DNA from: Pseudomonas sp. PSB18
Lineage (GTDB): Bacteria; Pseudomonadota; Gammaproteobacteria; Pseudomonadales; Pseudomonadaceae
NCBI RefSeq assembly: GCF_014596565.1
Contig: NZ_NOIN01000009.1
Location: 62,001-126,000 of the forward strand
Direction of reading: 5' to 3'
Length of the DNA stretch: 64,000 nt
Part shown: positions 16,975 to 26,356 of the stretch, in pieces
Layout of the letters: each line of letters opens with the position of its first letter
Position numbering within the stretch: position 1 is the stretch's first letter
The notes under the pieces: generated by a model
What the model was told of the DNA's origin: nothing
Seen by the model: the letters and a program-made list of their open reading frames with translations, nothing else
Databases searched by the model: none
Translations under genes and position numbers: made by a program

Positions 16975-17005
16975 CCGGTGCAACTGGAGGCGTTATGGCA
17001 AGGAC

Positions 17006-18295
17006 TTACTTGCGATCTTCCAGCTTGGTGATGTCACGCGACTCGTAGCCGGTGTACAGCTGGCGCGGACGGCCTATCTTGTACGGGCTGGAGAGCATTT
17101 CCTTCCAGTGGGAGATCCAGCCGACGGTCCGCGCCAGGGCGAAGATCACGGTGAACATGCTGGTTGGAATACCGATCGCCTTGAGGATGATCCCCGAGTA
17201 GAAGTCGACGTTCGGGTACAGCGAGCGTTCGATGAAGTACGGATCGGTCAGGGCGATCTCTTCCAGGCGCATGGCCAGTTCGAGTTGCGGATCGTTCTTG
17301 ATCCCCAGTTCCTTGAGCACTTCGTCGCAGGTCTGCTTCATGACGGTGGCGCGTGGGTCGCGGTTCTTGTAGACCCGGTGACCGAAGCCCATCAGCTTGA
17401 ACGGATCGTTCTTGTCCTTGGCCTTGGCGATGAACTTGTCGATGTTCGAGACATCGCCGATTTCATCGAGCATGGTCAGTACCGCTTCGTTGGCACCGCC
17501 GTGGGCCGGGCCCCAGAGTGCCGCGATACCGGCGGCGATACAGGCGAACGGGTTGGCACCCGACGAGCCGGCCAGGCGCACGGTGGACGTGGAGGCGTTC
17601 TGCTCGTGGTCGGCATGGAGGATGAAGATCCGGTCCATGGCCTTGGCGAGCACCGGGCTGATCGGTTTGATCTCGCACGGGGTGTTGAACATCATGTGCA
17701 GGAAGTTTTCCGCATACGACAGGTCGTTGCGCGGGTACATCATGGGTTGGCCCATGGAGTACTTGTAGACCATCGCCGCCAGGGTCGGCATCTTCGCCAC
17801 CAGGCGGACCGCGGAGATTTCGCGATGCTGGGGGTTATTGATGTCCAGGGAGTCGTGGTAGAAGGCCGAGAGGGCGCCGACAACGCCGCACATGACGGCC
17901 ATCGGGTGGGCATCGCGACGGAAGCCGTTGAAGAAGGACTTCAACTGCTCGTGAACCATGGTGTGGTTTTTCACGGTGCTGACGAACTGGGCCTTTTGTT
18001 CTGCGGTCGGGAGCTCGCCGTTGAGCAGCAGGTAGCAGGTTTCCAGGTAGTCCGATTTTTCAGCCAGTTGCTCGATCGGGTAGCCGCGGTGCAGCAGGAT
18101 GCCGTTATCGCCGTCGATATAGGTGATCTTCGACTCGCACGAAGCGGTCGACATGAACCCTGGGTCGAAGGTGAAGCGGCCCGTGGCCGTCAGGCCGCGA
18201 ACGTCGATTACATCGGGACCAACGGTGCCGGTTAAAATGGGCAGCTCGACGGGGGCTGCGCCCTCGATGATCAACTGCGCTTTTTTGTCAGCCAT
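17006..18295 (-). CDS. gltA: Citrate synthase (type II)
   Basis: 429 aa, the length of the hexameric Gram-negative enzyme that condenses oxaloacetate with acetyl-CoA and enters the TCA cycle. Active-site segments are intact: ILHADHEQNASTSTVRLAGS, GPAHGGANEAV and GFGHRVYKNRDPRA. AGGAGG Shine-Dalgarno. Divergent from sdhCDAB, with its own strong promoter at 18354-18381 and its own terminator, so it is a single-gene unit. Confidence 0.98.
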   Translation of the reverse strand: MADKKAQLIIEGAAPVELPILTGTVGPDVIDVRGLTATGRFTFDPGFMSTASCESKITYIDGDNGILLHRGYPIEQLAEKSDYLETCYLLLNGELPTAEQKAQFVSTVKNHTMVHEQLKSFFNGFRRDAHPMAVMCGVVGALSAFYHDSLDINNPQHREISAVRLVAKMPTLAAMVYKYSMGQPMMYPRNDLSYAENFLHMMFNTPCEIKPISPVLAKAMDRIFILHADHEQNASTSTVRLAGSSGANPFACIAAGIAALWGPAHGGANEAVLTMLDEIGDVSNIDKFIAKAKDKNDPFKLMGFGHRVYKNRDPRATVMKQTCDEVLKELGIKNDPQLELAMRLEEIALTDPYFIERSLYPNVDFYSGIILKAIGIPTSMFTVIFALARTVGWISHWKEMLSSPYKIGRPRQLYTGYESRDITKLEDRK

Positions 18296-18353
18296 GTGGC
18301 CTCCTATTAATGCTTGGAATCATCAGACAGACCCCCCACGCAGGGCCCGCACC

Positions 18354-18381
18354 ACTATAGTGAGATAAATCCGAATGTCAA
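18354..18381 (-). promoter_or_regulatory. Sigma-70 promoter of gltA
   Basis: Minus strand TTGACA (18381-18376), 16-base spacer, TATAGT (18359-18354). Predicted transcription start is near 18347, giving a leader of about 50 nt. Confidence 0.85.
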
Positions 18382-18495
18382 TTTGCCTAAAGTCTTGCTC
18401 CAGAAGGCTTTAACCGGACTTTTTCCTCGAAATTGCCTGCCGTTTACGCCTTTTGCCGCTGTTGTGCAATGCGCCATCAGTGGAAGGTGAACGCG

Positions 18496-18524
18496 TTGTC
18501 ATTAGTAACCTAACTGTCTATACT
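18496..18524 (+). promoter_or_regulatory. Sigma-70 promoter of sdhCDAB
   Basis: TTGTCA (18496-18501), 17-base spacer, TATACT (18519-18524). Predicted start near 18531 leaves a leader of about 115 nt with a CCAGC-TTT-GCTGG hairpin at 18553-18565. Together with the gltA promoter it accounts for the 351-base divergent gap. Confidence 0.85.
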
Positions 18525-18646
18525 CGGCAGCCGACCGCCAGGGGCTTTTGGGCCAGCTTTGCTGGGGGTCGTCACTCCCTGGGTGGTGAGTACCTGACCA
18601 GTGCGCGCCGCAACAACTTTGCCCTGATTCTTAGGGGCTCTTCAGT

Positions 18647-19033
18647 GTGAAAAAAGCCGTGAAAAGCCAACGACCTGTAAACCTAGACCTAAGGACCATC
18701 AAACTCCCAGTCACTGCTTACACGTCCATTCTTCACCGTATCTCCGGTGTCATTCTCTTTGTCAGCCTGGCCATCATGCTCTACGCATTGGACAAGTCGC
18801 TCGACTCGGAAGAAGGCTTCGGTCAGGTGAAGGCGTGTCTGACCAGTCCGCTAGCCAAGCTAGTGATTTGGGGCATCCTGTCCGCCTTGCTGTATCACCT
18901 GGTTGCCGGTGTGCGCCACTTGATCATGGACATGGGCATCGGTGAGACGCTGGAAGGCGGCAAACTGGGCTCGAAAATCGTTATCGCCGTTTCCGTGGTG
19001 GTAATCGTTCTGGCAGGAGTCTGGATATGGTAA
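18647..19033 (+). CDS. sdhC: Succinate dehydrogenase cytochrome b556 subunit
   Basis: 128-aa membrane anchor with three helices; SILHRISGVILFVSL and HLVAGVRHLIMDMGIG contain the ubiquinone/haem b region, including a candidate haem-ligand histidine. GTG start (18647). First gene of sdhCDAB; its end overlaps sdhD by 7 nt. Anchors the catalytic SdhAB dimer to the inner membrane and passes electrons to ubiquinone. Confidence 0.97.
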   Translation: MKKAVKSQRPVNLDLRTIKLPVTAYTSILHRISGVILFVSLAIMLYALDKSLDSEEGFGQVKACLTSPLAKLVIWGILSALLYHLVAGVRHLIMDMGIGETLEGGKLGSKIVIAVSVVVIVLAGVWIW

Positions 19034-19395
19034 CCAACGTCACGAACCTCTCGCGTTCGGGCCTCTATGACTGGATGGCGCAGCGTGTGTCTGCGGTCGT
19101 TCTCGCGGCTTATTTCATTTTCCTGATCGGATATGTCGTCGCCAACCCAGGCCTTGGCTATGCCCAATGGCATGAACTGTTCGCAAGCAACTGGATGCGT
19201 ATCTTCAGTCTGCTGGCCCTCGTCGCACTGGGCGCTCACGCCTGGGTCGGCATGTGGACCATCGCTACCGACTACCTGACGCCGATGGCGTTCGGCAAGT
19301 CGGCGACTGCCGTACGTTTCCTCTTCCAGGCAGTATGCGGCGTTGCGATGTTCGCTTACTTCGTCTGGGGCGTGCAGATTCTCTGGGGTATCTGA
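19027..19395 (+). CDS. sdhD: Succinate dehydrogenase membrane anchor subunit
   Basis: 122 aa with three transmembrane helices. Contains DWMAQRVSAVVLAAYFIFLI and the HAWVGMWTIATDY motif of the quinone/haem site. Overlaps sdhC by 7 nt and is followed within 3 nt by sdhA, so the four subunits are translated in series. Confidence 0.97.
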   Translation: MVTNVTNLSRSGLYDWMAQRVSAVVLAAYFIFLIGYVVANPGLGYAQWHELFASNWMRIFSLLALVALGAHAWVGMWTIATDYLTPMAFGKSATAVRFLFQAVCGVAMFAYFVWGVQILWGI

Positions 19396-19398
19396 TCC

Positions 19399-21171
19399 AT
19401 GGCTAACATTCCAACGATTTCTTTCGACGCCATCATCATTGGCGGCGGCGGTGCCGGCATGCGCGCAGCGCTGCAACTGGCCCAGGGCGGTCACAAGACT
19501 GCCGTGATCACCAAGGTCTTCCCGACCCGTTCGCACACTGTTTCCGCCCAGGGCGGCATCACCTGCGCCATCGCTTCGGCCGACCCGAACGACGACTGGC
19601 GCTGGCACATGTACGATACCGTCAAGGGTTCCGACTACATCGGTGACCAGGACGCTATCGAATACATGTGTCAGGAAGGCCCGGCTGCAGTGTTCGAGCT
19701 GGACCACATGGGCCTGCCGTTCTCCCGTACCGAAACCGGCCGTATCTACCAGCGTCCATTCGGTGGCCAGTCCAAGGACTACGGCAAGGGCGGTCAGGCT
19801 GCACGTACCTGCGCGGCCTCCGACCGTACCGGTCACGCGCTGCTGCACACCCTGTATCAGGGCAACCTGAAGGCGGGTACCACGTTCCTGAACGAGTACT
19901 ACGCCGTAGACCTGGTGAAGAACCAGGACGGCGCCTTCGTCGGCGTGATCGCGATCTGCATCGAAACCGGCGAAACCACCTACATCCGCTCGAAAGCCAC
20001 CGTACTGGCGACCGGCGGCGCAGGCCGTATCTATGCATCCACCACCAACGCCCTGATCAACACCGGTGACGGCGTCGGCATGGCCCTGCGTGCTGGCGTG
20101 CCGGTACAAGACATCGAAATGTGGCAGTTCCACCCGACCGGCATCGCCGGCGCCGGTGTACTGGTCACCGAAGGTTGCCGTGGTGAAGGCGGTTACCTGA
20201 TCAACAAGCACGGCGAGCGTTTCATGGAGCGTTATGCTCCGAACGCCAAGGACCTTGCCGGTCGTGACGTCGTGGCGCGTTCGATGGTTAAAGAGATCAT
20301 CGCCGGCAACGGCTGTGGCCCGAATGGCGACCACGTGATGCTCAAGCTCGACCACCTGGGCGAGGAAGTGCTGCACAGCCGCCTGCCAGGTATCTGCGAA
20401 CTGTCGAAAACCTTCGCTCACGTCGACCCGGTCGTCGCGCCGGTTCCAGTGGTTCCAACCTGCCACTATATGATGGGCGGCGTTCCGACCAACATCCATG
20501 GCCAGGCAATCACCCAGAACGCCGAAGGCGTGGACGAAATCATCCCTGGCCTGTTCGCAGTGGGTGAAGTGGCGTGCGTATCGGTTCACGGTGCCAACCG
20601 TCTGGGCGGCAACTCGCTGCTCGACCTGGTGGTCTTCGGTCGCGCTGCCGGCCTGCACCTGGAAAAGGCGCTGACCGACGGTATCGAGTACGACGACGCA
20701 ACCGAAGCCGACATCAATGCGGCCTTGGCGCGCCTGAACGCCCTGAACAGCCGTACCGATGGCGAAGACGTGGCGACCCTGCGTCGCGAGCTGCAAAGCT
20801 GCATGCAGAACTACTTCGGTGTATTCCGTACCGGTGAATACATGCAGAAGGGTATTGCCCAGCTGGCAGAACTGCGTGAACGAATTGCCAATGTGAAGAT
20901 CAACGATAAGTCACAGGCGTTCAACACTGCTCGTATCGAAGCGCTGGAACTGCAGAACCTGCTGGAAGTGGCCGAAGCCACCGCCATCGCCGCAGAAGTG
21001 CGTAAAGAGTCCCGTGGTGCCCACGCCCGCGAAGACTATGAAGACCGTGACGACGAAAACTGGCTGTGCCACACCCTGTACTTCCCGGGTGAGAAACGTG
21101 TCGCCAAGCGTGCCGTGAACTTCTCGCCGAAAACTGTTCCGACTTTCGAACCTAAAGTCCGGACTTATTAA
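19399..21171 (+). CDS. sdhA: Succinate dehydrogenase flavoprotein subunit
   Basis: 590 aa. N-terminal FAD site IIGGGGAGMRAALQLAQGG, covalent-FAD histidine region TRSHTVSAQGGI, and substrate-site WQFHPTGIAGAGVLVTEG and HGANRLGGNSLLDLVVFGRA. Oxidises succinate to fumarate in the cytoplasmic head of complex II. Tight spacing with sdhD and sdhB. Confidence 0.98.
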   Translation: MANIPTISFDAIIIGGGGAGMRAALQLAQGGHKTAVITKVFPTRSHTVSAQGGITCAIASADPNDDWRWHMYDTVKGSDYIGDQDAIEYMCQEGPAAVFELDHMGLPFSRTETGRIYQRPFGGQSKDYGKGGQAARTCAASDRTGHALLHTLYQGNLKAGTTFLNEYYAVDLVKNQDGAFVGVIAICIETGETTYIRSKATVLATGGAGRIYASTTNALINTGDGVGMALRAGVPVQDIEMWQFHPTGIAGAGVLVTEGCRGEGGYLINKHGERFMERYAPNAKDLAGRDVVARSMVKEIIAGNGCGPNGDHVMLKLDHLGEEVLHSRLPGICELSKTFAHVDPVVAPVPVVPTCHYMMGGVPTNIHGQAITQNAEGVDEIIPGLFAVGEVACVSVHGANRLGGNSLLDLVVFGRAAGLHLEKALTDGIEYDDATEADINAALARLNALNSRTDGEDVATLRRELQSCMQNYFGVFRTGEYMQKGIAQLAELRERIANVKINDKSQAFNTARIEALELQNLLEVAEATAIAAEVRKESRGAHAREDYEDRDDENWLCHTLYFPGEKRVAKRAVNFSPKTVPTFEPKVRTY

Positions 21172-21182
21172 GGGTGACCGCC

Positions 21183-21887
21183 ATGTTGCAAGTCAGTGTT
21201 TATCGCTACAACCCTGATCAGGACGCCGCGCCGTTCATGCAGGATTTCCAGGTCGATACCGGTGGTAAAGACCTGATGGTGCTGGACGTGCTGGCCCTGA
21301 TCAAAGAGCAGGACGAAGGTTTTTCCTATCGTCGCTCCTGCCGCGAGGGCGTTTGCGGCTCCGACGGCATGAACATCAACGGCAAGAACGGCCTGGCCTG
21401 CATCACGCCACTGTCGGCCGTTGTAAAGGGCAACAAGCTGATCGTTCGTCCGCTGCCAGGTTTGCCGGTTATTCGTGACCTGGTCGTCGATATGAGCATC
21501 TTCTACAAGCAATACGAGAAGGTGAAGCCATTCCTGCAGAACGACACGCCGGCTCCGGCCATCGAGCGTCTGCAGTCCCCGGAAGAGCGTGAGAAGCTCG
21601 ACGGTCTGTACGAGTGCATCCTGTGCGCCTGCTGCTCGACCTCGTGCCCATCCTTCTGGTGGAACCCGGACAAATTCCTGGGCCCGGCCGCCCTGCTGCA
21701 AGCGTACCGCTTCCTGGCAGACAGCCGTGACACCAAGACGTCCGAGCGTCTGGCCGCACTGGATGACCCGTTCAGCGTATTCCGCTGCCGCGGGATCATG
21801 AACTGCGTCAACGTCTGCCCGAAAGGCCTGAACCCGACTAAGGCCATCGGTCACGTACGTAACATGCTGCTGCAAAACGGCGTGTGA
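21183..21887 (+). CDS. sdhB: Succinate dehydrogenase iron-sulfur subunit
   Basis: 234 aa from ATG 21183, chosen over an in-frame GTG at 21174 because AGGGTGA then serves as Shine-Dalgarno. Three clusters are visible: 2Fe-2S (CREGVCGSDGMNINGKNGLAC, given here as CREGVCGSD then KNGLAC), 4Fe-4S (CILCACCSTSCP) and 3Fe-4S (CRGIMNCVNVCPKG). Transfers electrons from SdhA to quinone. Followed by a 261-base structured gap before sucA. Confidence 0.97.
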   Translation: MLQVSVYRYNPDQDAAPFMQDFQVDTGGKDLMVLDVLALIKEQDEGFSYRRSCREGVCGSDGMNINGKNGLACITPLSAVVKGNKLIVRPLPGLPVIRDLVVDMSIFYKQYEKVKPFLQNDTPAPAIERLQSPEEREKLDGLYECILCACCSTSCPSFWWNPDKFLGPAALLQAYRFLADSRDTKTSERLAALDDPFSVFRCRGIMNCVNVCPKGLNPTKAIGHVRNMLLQNGV

Positions 21888-21894
21888 TTCAGCT

Positions 21895-22041
21895 GCTGTA
21901 CCCGTAGAACCGCTGTACCCGTAGAGGCTAAGGCGCGGGCTTCAACCCGCGTCGTAGCATAACCAGAACAGCCGCTTACAAAGCGGTGGTTCTTATTTTG
22001 AAGAAATGAGACAAGCAGGGGCATCCGGGCTGGTACCCGGA
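21895..22041 (+). promoter_or_regulatory. Structured sdhB-sucA intergenic region
   Basis: Contains a tandem 14-base repeat GCTGTACCCGTAGA (21895-21908, 21912-21925) and three successive hairpins: 21927-21958 (GCTA/TAGC base with a CGCGGG-CTTCAA-CCCGCG top), 21965-21993 (AGAAC/GTTCT base, CCGCTT-ACA-AAGCGG top, followed by TATTTTG) and 22024-22041 (TCCGGG-CTGGTA-CCCGGA). Possible terminator, processing or attenuation elements separating sdh from suc expression. Confidence 0.6.
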
Positions 22042-22148
22042 CTATCAGCGTGATCCTAAGTGGCTTGTTTTAGTCGCTGCACTCGGACTTCTGCAAGTTT
22101 GCTCGGTGTTTTCGCCGATGGTGTTCCCCTAATCGAGGGTGACCAAGC

Positions 22149-24980
22149 ATGCAAGAAAGCGTGATGCAGCGCATGTGGAACAGTGCCCACCTCTCCGGTG
22201 GTAACGCTGCCTATGTGGAAGAGCTCTACGAGCTCTACCTGCACGACCCTAACGCTGTGCCAGAAGAATGGCGCACCTATTTTCAGAAGTTGCCGGCTGA
22301 CGGTAACTCTGCCACCGATGTTTCGCACTCGACGATTCGCGATCATTTCGTGCTGCTGGCAAAGAACCAGCGCCGCGCTCAACCGGTCTCCGCCGGCAGC
22401 GTGAGCAGCGAACACGAGAAGAAGCAAGTTGAAGTACTGCGACTGATCCAGGCCTACAGGATGCGAGGCCACCAGGCAGCCCAGCTGGACCCGCTGGGGC
22501 TGTGGCAGCGTCCTGCACCTGCAGACCTGTCGATCACTCATTACGGCTTGACCAATGCCGATCTTGATACGACCTTCCGTGCCGGCGACCTGTTCATCGG
22601 CAAAGAGGAAGCGAGCCTACGCGAAATTCACGAAGCGTTGCAGCAGACATATTGCCGCACCATCGGCGCTGAGTTCACGCACATCACCGATTCCGAGCAA
22701 CGCCAGTGGTTCCAGCAGCGTCTGGAAAGCGTTCGTGGCCGTCCGACGTACTCCGCCGACATCAAGAGCCACCTGCTCGAGCGCGTCACTGCCGGTGAAG
22801 GCCTGGAGAAGTACCTGGGCACCAAATACCCGGGCACCAAGCGTTTCGGCCTGGAAGGCGGCGAAAGCCTGATTCCGATGCTGGACGAGCTGATCCAGCG
22901 TTCCGGTTCGTATGGCACCAAGGAAGTGGTCATCGGCATGGCCCACCGTGGCCGTCTCAACGTTCTGGTCAATACCTTCGGCAAGAACCCGCGCGAGCTG
23001 TTCGACGAGTTCGAAGGCAAGAAGAAGGTCGAGCTGGGTTCCGGTGACGTGAAATACCACCAGGGCTTCTCGTCCAACGTGATGACCACCGGTGGCGAAG
23101 TCCACCTGGCGATGGCGTTCAACCCGTCCCACCTGGAAATCGTTTCCCCGGTGGTCGAAGGTTCGGTTCGCGCCCGTCAGGATCGTCGCAACGACCCGAC
23201 CGGCGAGAAGGTACTGCCGATCTCCATCCACGGTGACGCGGCGTTCGCCGGTCAGGGCGTGGTCATGGAAACCTTCCAGATGTCCCAGACCCGTGGTTTC
23301 AAGACCGGCGGTACGGTGCACATCGTCATCAACAACCAGGTTGGTTTCACCATCAGCAACCCGTTGGACTCGCGCTCCACCGAGTACGCGACCGACGTGG
23401 CGAAGATGATCCAGGCGCCGATCCTCCATGTGAATGGCGATGATCCGGAAGCCGTGCTGTTCGTGACCCAGCTGGCCATCGACTACCGCATGCAGTACAA
23501 GCGTGACGTGGTGATCGACCTGGTCTGCTACCGTCGTCGCGGCCACAACGAAGCCGACGAGCCAAGCGGCACCCAGCCTCTGATGTACCAGCAGATCGCC
23601 AAGCAGCGCACCACCCGTGAGCTGTATGCCGAGCGCCTGACCCAGAGCGGCGTGCTGAACGCCGAGCGCGTCCAGGAAAAAGTCGATGAATATCGCAACG
23701 CCCTGGACAACGGCTTGCACGTTGTAAAAAGCCTGGTCAAAGAGCCGAACAAAGAGTTGTTCGTGGACTGGCGTCCGTACCTGGGCCATGCCTGGACCGC
23801 TCGTCACGACACGCGTTTCGACCTCAAGACCCTTCAGGAACTGTCCGCCAAGCTGCTGGAAATTCCGGAAGGCTTCGTGGTCCAGCGTCAGGTCGCGAAG
23901 ATCTACGAAGACCGTCAGAAGATGCAAGCCGGCGGCCTGCCGATCAACTGGGGTTACGCCGAAACCATGGCGTACGCGACCCTGGCGTTCGAAGGTCACC
24001 CGATCCGCATCACTGGCCAGGACGTAGGCCGCGGCACTTTCTCGCACCGCCACGCGGCGCTGCACAACCAGAAAGACGCCAGCACCTACATCCCGCTGCA
24101 ACACCTGTACAAAGGCCAGCCACGTTTCGACCTGTACGATTCGCTGCTGTCCGAGGAAGCCGTCCTGGCGTTCGAATATGGCTACTCCACCACCGAGCCG
24201 AATGCGCTGGTGATCTGGGAAGCCCAGTTCGGCGACTTCGCCAACGGTGCCCAGGTGGTGGTCGACCAGTTCATCACCAGCGGCGAGCACAAGTGGGGTC
24301 GTCTGTGCGGCCTGACCATGTTGCTGCCACACGGTTATGAAGGGCAGGGGCCGGAGCACTCCTCGGCACGTCTGGAGCGTTACCTGCAGCTGTGCGCCGA
24401 GCACAACGTCCAGGTCTGCGTACCGACGACCCCGGCTCAGATCTACCACCTGCTGCGTCGTCAGGTCATCCGTCCGCTGCGCAAGCCGCTGATCGTGTTG
24501 ACGCCGAAGTCGTTGCTGCGCCACAAGCTGGCGATCTCCACGCTCGAAGACCTGGCCGAAGGCTCGTTCCAGACCGTTATTTCCGAGATCGATACGCTGG
24601 ACGCGGCCAAGGTGACTCGCCTGATCCTGTGCAGCGGCAAGGTCTACTACGACCTGCTGGAAAAACGTCGTGCCGAAGGCCGCGAAGACATCGCCATCGT
24701 GCGTATCGAGCAGCTTTACCCGTTCCCGGAAGAAGACCTGATGGAGGCCATCGCGCCTTACACCAACCTCACCGACGTGGTGTGGTGTCAGGAAGAACCG
24801 ATGAACCAGGGCGCGTGGTACAGCAGTCAGCATCACCTGCGTCGCAGCATCGGCAACCATAACAAGGCCCTGGGCCTGGAGTACGCCGGTCGTGACGCTT
24901 CTGCCGCACCTGCTTGTGGTTACGCATCGATGCACGCCGAGCAGCAGGAACAACTGCTGCAAGATGCCTTTACCGTTTAA
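22149..24980 (+). CDS. sucA: 2-oxoglutarate dehydrogenase E1 component
   Basis: 943-aa thiamine-diphosphate E1 subunit that decarboxylates 2-oxoglutarate and succinylates the E2 lipoyl arm. N-terminal WNSAHLSGGNAAYVEELYELY binds E2; GMAHRGRLNVLVN, FNPSHLEIVSPVVEGSVRAR and VINNQVGFTISNP are core cofactor and substrate segments; the C-terminal transketolase-like half contains GQDVGRGTFSHRHA. Head of the sucA-sucB-lpdG run, GAGGGTGA Shine-Dalgarno. Confidence 0.98.
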   Translation: MQESVMQRMWNSAHLSGGNAAYVEELYELYLHDPNAVPEEWRTYFQKLPADGNSATDVSHSTIRDHFVLLAKNQRRAQPVSAGSVSSEHEKKQVEVLRLIQAYRMRGHQAAQLDPLGLWQRPAPADLSITHYGLTNADLDTTFRAGDLFIGKEEASLREIHEALQQTYCRTIGAEFTHITDSEQRQWFQQRLESVRGRPTYSADIKSHLLERVTAGEGLEKYLGTKYPGTKRFGLEGGESLIPMLDELIQRSGSYGTKEVVIGMAHRGRLNVLVNTFGKNPRELFDEFEGKKKVELGSGDVKYHQGFSSNVMTTGGEVHLAMAFNPSHLEIVSPVVEGSVRARQDRRNDPTGEKVLPISIHGDAAFAGQGVVMETFQMSQTRGFKTGGTVHIVINNQVGFTISNPLDSRSTEYATDVAKMIQAPILHVNGDDPEAVLFVTQLAIDYRMQYKRDVVIDLVCYRRRGHNEADEPSGTQPLMYQQIAKQRTTRELYAERLTQSGVLNAERVQEKVDEYRNALDNGLHVVKSLVKEPNKELFVDWRPYLGHAWTARHDTRFDLKTLQELSAKLLEIPEGFVVQRQVAKIYEDRQKMQAGGLPINWGYAETMAYATLAFEGHPIRITGQDVGRGTFSHRHAALHNQKDASTYIPLQHLYKGQPRFDLYDSLLSEEAVLAFEYGYSTTEPNALVIWEAQFGDFANGAQVVVDQFITSGEHKWGRLCGLTMLLPHGYEGQGPEHSSARLERYLQLCAEHNVQVCVPTTPAQIYHLLRRQVIRPLRKPLIVLTPKSLLRHKLAISTLEDLAEGSFQTVISEIDTLDAAKVTRLILCSGKVYYDLLEKRRAEGREDIAIVRIEQLYPFPEEDLMEAIAPYTNLTDVVWCQEEPMNQGAWYSSQHHLRRSIGNHNKALGLEYAGRDASAAPACGYASMHAEQQEQLLQDAFTV

Positions 24981-25022
24981 TGCCTTCGCGCACCTGAAAC
25001 CGAATTTAAGGAACCACAGATA

Positions 25023-26246
25023 ATGGCTATCGAGATTAAAGCCCCCACTTTCCCGGAATCGGTTGCCGATGGCACCATTGCCACCTGGCACAAAAAACCG
25101 GGCGATGCGGTCAAGCGCGACGAGCTGATCGTCGACATCGAAACCGACAAAGTCGTACTGGAAGTACTGGCCGAAGCTGATGGCGTCCTGGGCGCTATCA
25201 TCAAGGGCGAAGGCGACACCGTGCTGTCGGCCGAAGTGCTGGGCTCCATCGAAGAAGGCGGTGCTGCCGCCGCTGCTCCGGCCGCTGCTGCTGCACCTGC
25301 CGCTGCCCAGGCTGCCGCTCCGGCCGCCGATGGCGAAGACGATCCAGTCGCCGCACCTGCCGCGCGCAAGATCGCCGAAGAGAACGGCATCAACATCGCT
25401 TCCGTTGCCGGCACCGGCAAGGGTGGTCGTGTGACCAAGGAAGACGTGGTTGCCGCCGTGGCCGCCAAGAAAGCCGCTCCAGCCGCCGCACCTGCCAAGC
25501 CGGCCGCGCCTGCCGCTTCGGCGCCGGTGTTCGCTGCCGGTGATCGCGTTGAAAAACGCGTTCCGATGACCCGCCTGCGTGCCAAGGTTGCCGAGCGTCT
25601 GGTCGAAGCCCAGTCGAACATGGCAATGCTGACCACGTTCAACGAAGTCGACATGACCGAAGTCATGGCGCTGCGTTCGAAGTACAAGGATCTCTTTGAG
25701 AAGAGCCACAACGGCGTACGCCTGGGCTTCATGTCGTTCTTCGTCAAGGCTGCCACCGAAGCGCTGAAACGCTTCCCGGCCGTCAACGCGTCGATCGACG
25801 GTTCCGACATCGTCTACCACGGCTACGCCGACATCGGTGTTGCGGTTTCCAGCGACCGTGGCCTGGTGGTTCCGGTCCTGCGTAACGCCGAACTGATGAG
25901 CCTGGCCGAAATCGAAGGCGGCATCGCTACCTTCGGCAAGAAGGCCCGTGACGGCAAGCTGTCCATCGAAGAGATGACCGGCGGTACGTTCACCATCACC
26001 AACGGTGGTACATTCGGTTCGATGATGTCGACGCCGATCGTCAACCCGCCACAAGCGGCGATCCTGGGCATGCACAACATTCTGCAGCGTCCGATGGCGA
26101 TCAACGGTCAGGTGGTAATCCGTCCGATGATGTACCTGGCCTTGTCCTACGATCACCGCCTGATCGACGGTAAAGAAGCTGTGACGTTCCTGGTGACCAT
26201 CAAGAACCTGCTGGAAGATCCGGCTCGTCTGCTGCTGGATATCTGA
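25023..26246 (+). CDS. sucB: 2-oxoglutarate dehydrogenase E2 (dihydrolipoyl succinyltransferase)
   Basis: 407 aa. A single lipoyl domain (IVDIETDKVVLEV, lysine about residue 43) is followed by an Ala/Pro linker of about 25 residues, a peripheral-subunit-binding domain (ARKIAEENGINIASVAGTGK), a second Ala/Pro linker, and the catalytic domain ending with the active-site histidine in LSYDHRLIDGKEAV. Forms the core of the complex and transfers succinyl to CoA. 42 nt after sucA, AAGGAA Shine-Dalgarno. Confidence 0.98.
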   Translation: MAIEIKAPTFPESVADGTIATWHKKPGDAVKRDELIVDIETDKVVLEVLAEADGVLGAIIKGEGDTVLSAEVLGSIEEGGAAAAAPAAAAAPAAAQAAAPAADGEDDPVAAPAARKIAEENGINIASVAGTGKGGRVTKEDVVAAVAAKKAAPAAAPAKPAAPAASAPVFAAGDRVEKRVPMTRLRAKVAERLVEAQSNMAMLTTFNEVDMTEVMALRSKYKDLFEKSHNGVRLGFMSFFVKAATEALKRFPAVNASIDGSDIVYHGYADIGVAVSSDRGLVVPVLRNAELMSLAEIEGGIATFGKKARDGKLSIEEMTGGTFTITNGGTFGSMMSTPIVNPPQAAILGMHNILQRPMAINGQVVIRPMMYLALSYDHRLIDGKEAVTFLVTIKNLLEDPARLLLDI

Positions 26247-26257
26247 TATCGCCGCGA

Positions 26258-26279
26258 GGGCCGGTCTGTCGATCGGCCC
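26258..26279 (+). other. sucB-lpdG intergenic hairpin
   Basis: GGGCCG and CGGCCC form a 6-bp stem around a 10-base loop, with only CCTTG after it: too weak for a clear terminator, more likely a stability or partial attenuation element. Confidence 0.45.
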
Positions 26280-26356
26280 CTTGCTGAAACAACCGGTTTC
26301 GTCCCACGGCGGTCTCCACAAGTGACCGTCCGGTTTGATTCGAGAAGGAATGACTC

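Noticed and set aside
22617..26321. A 1234-codon open frame antisense to sucA and sucB
   Set aside because: It is the complement of two strongly conserved enzymes; long antisense frames are expected in high-GC genes with strong codon bias, and the product is low-complexity with no recognised fold.
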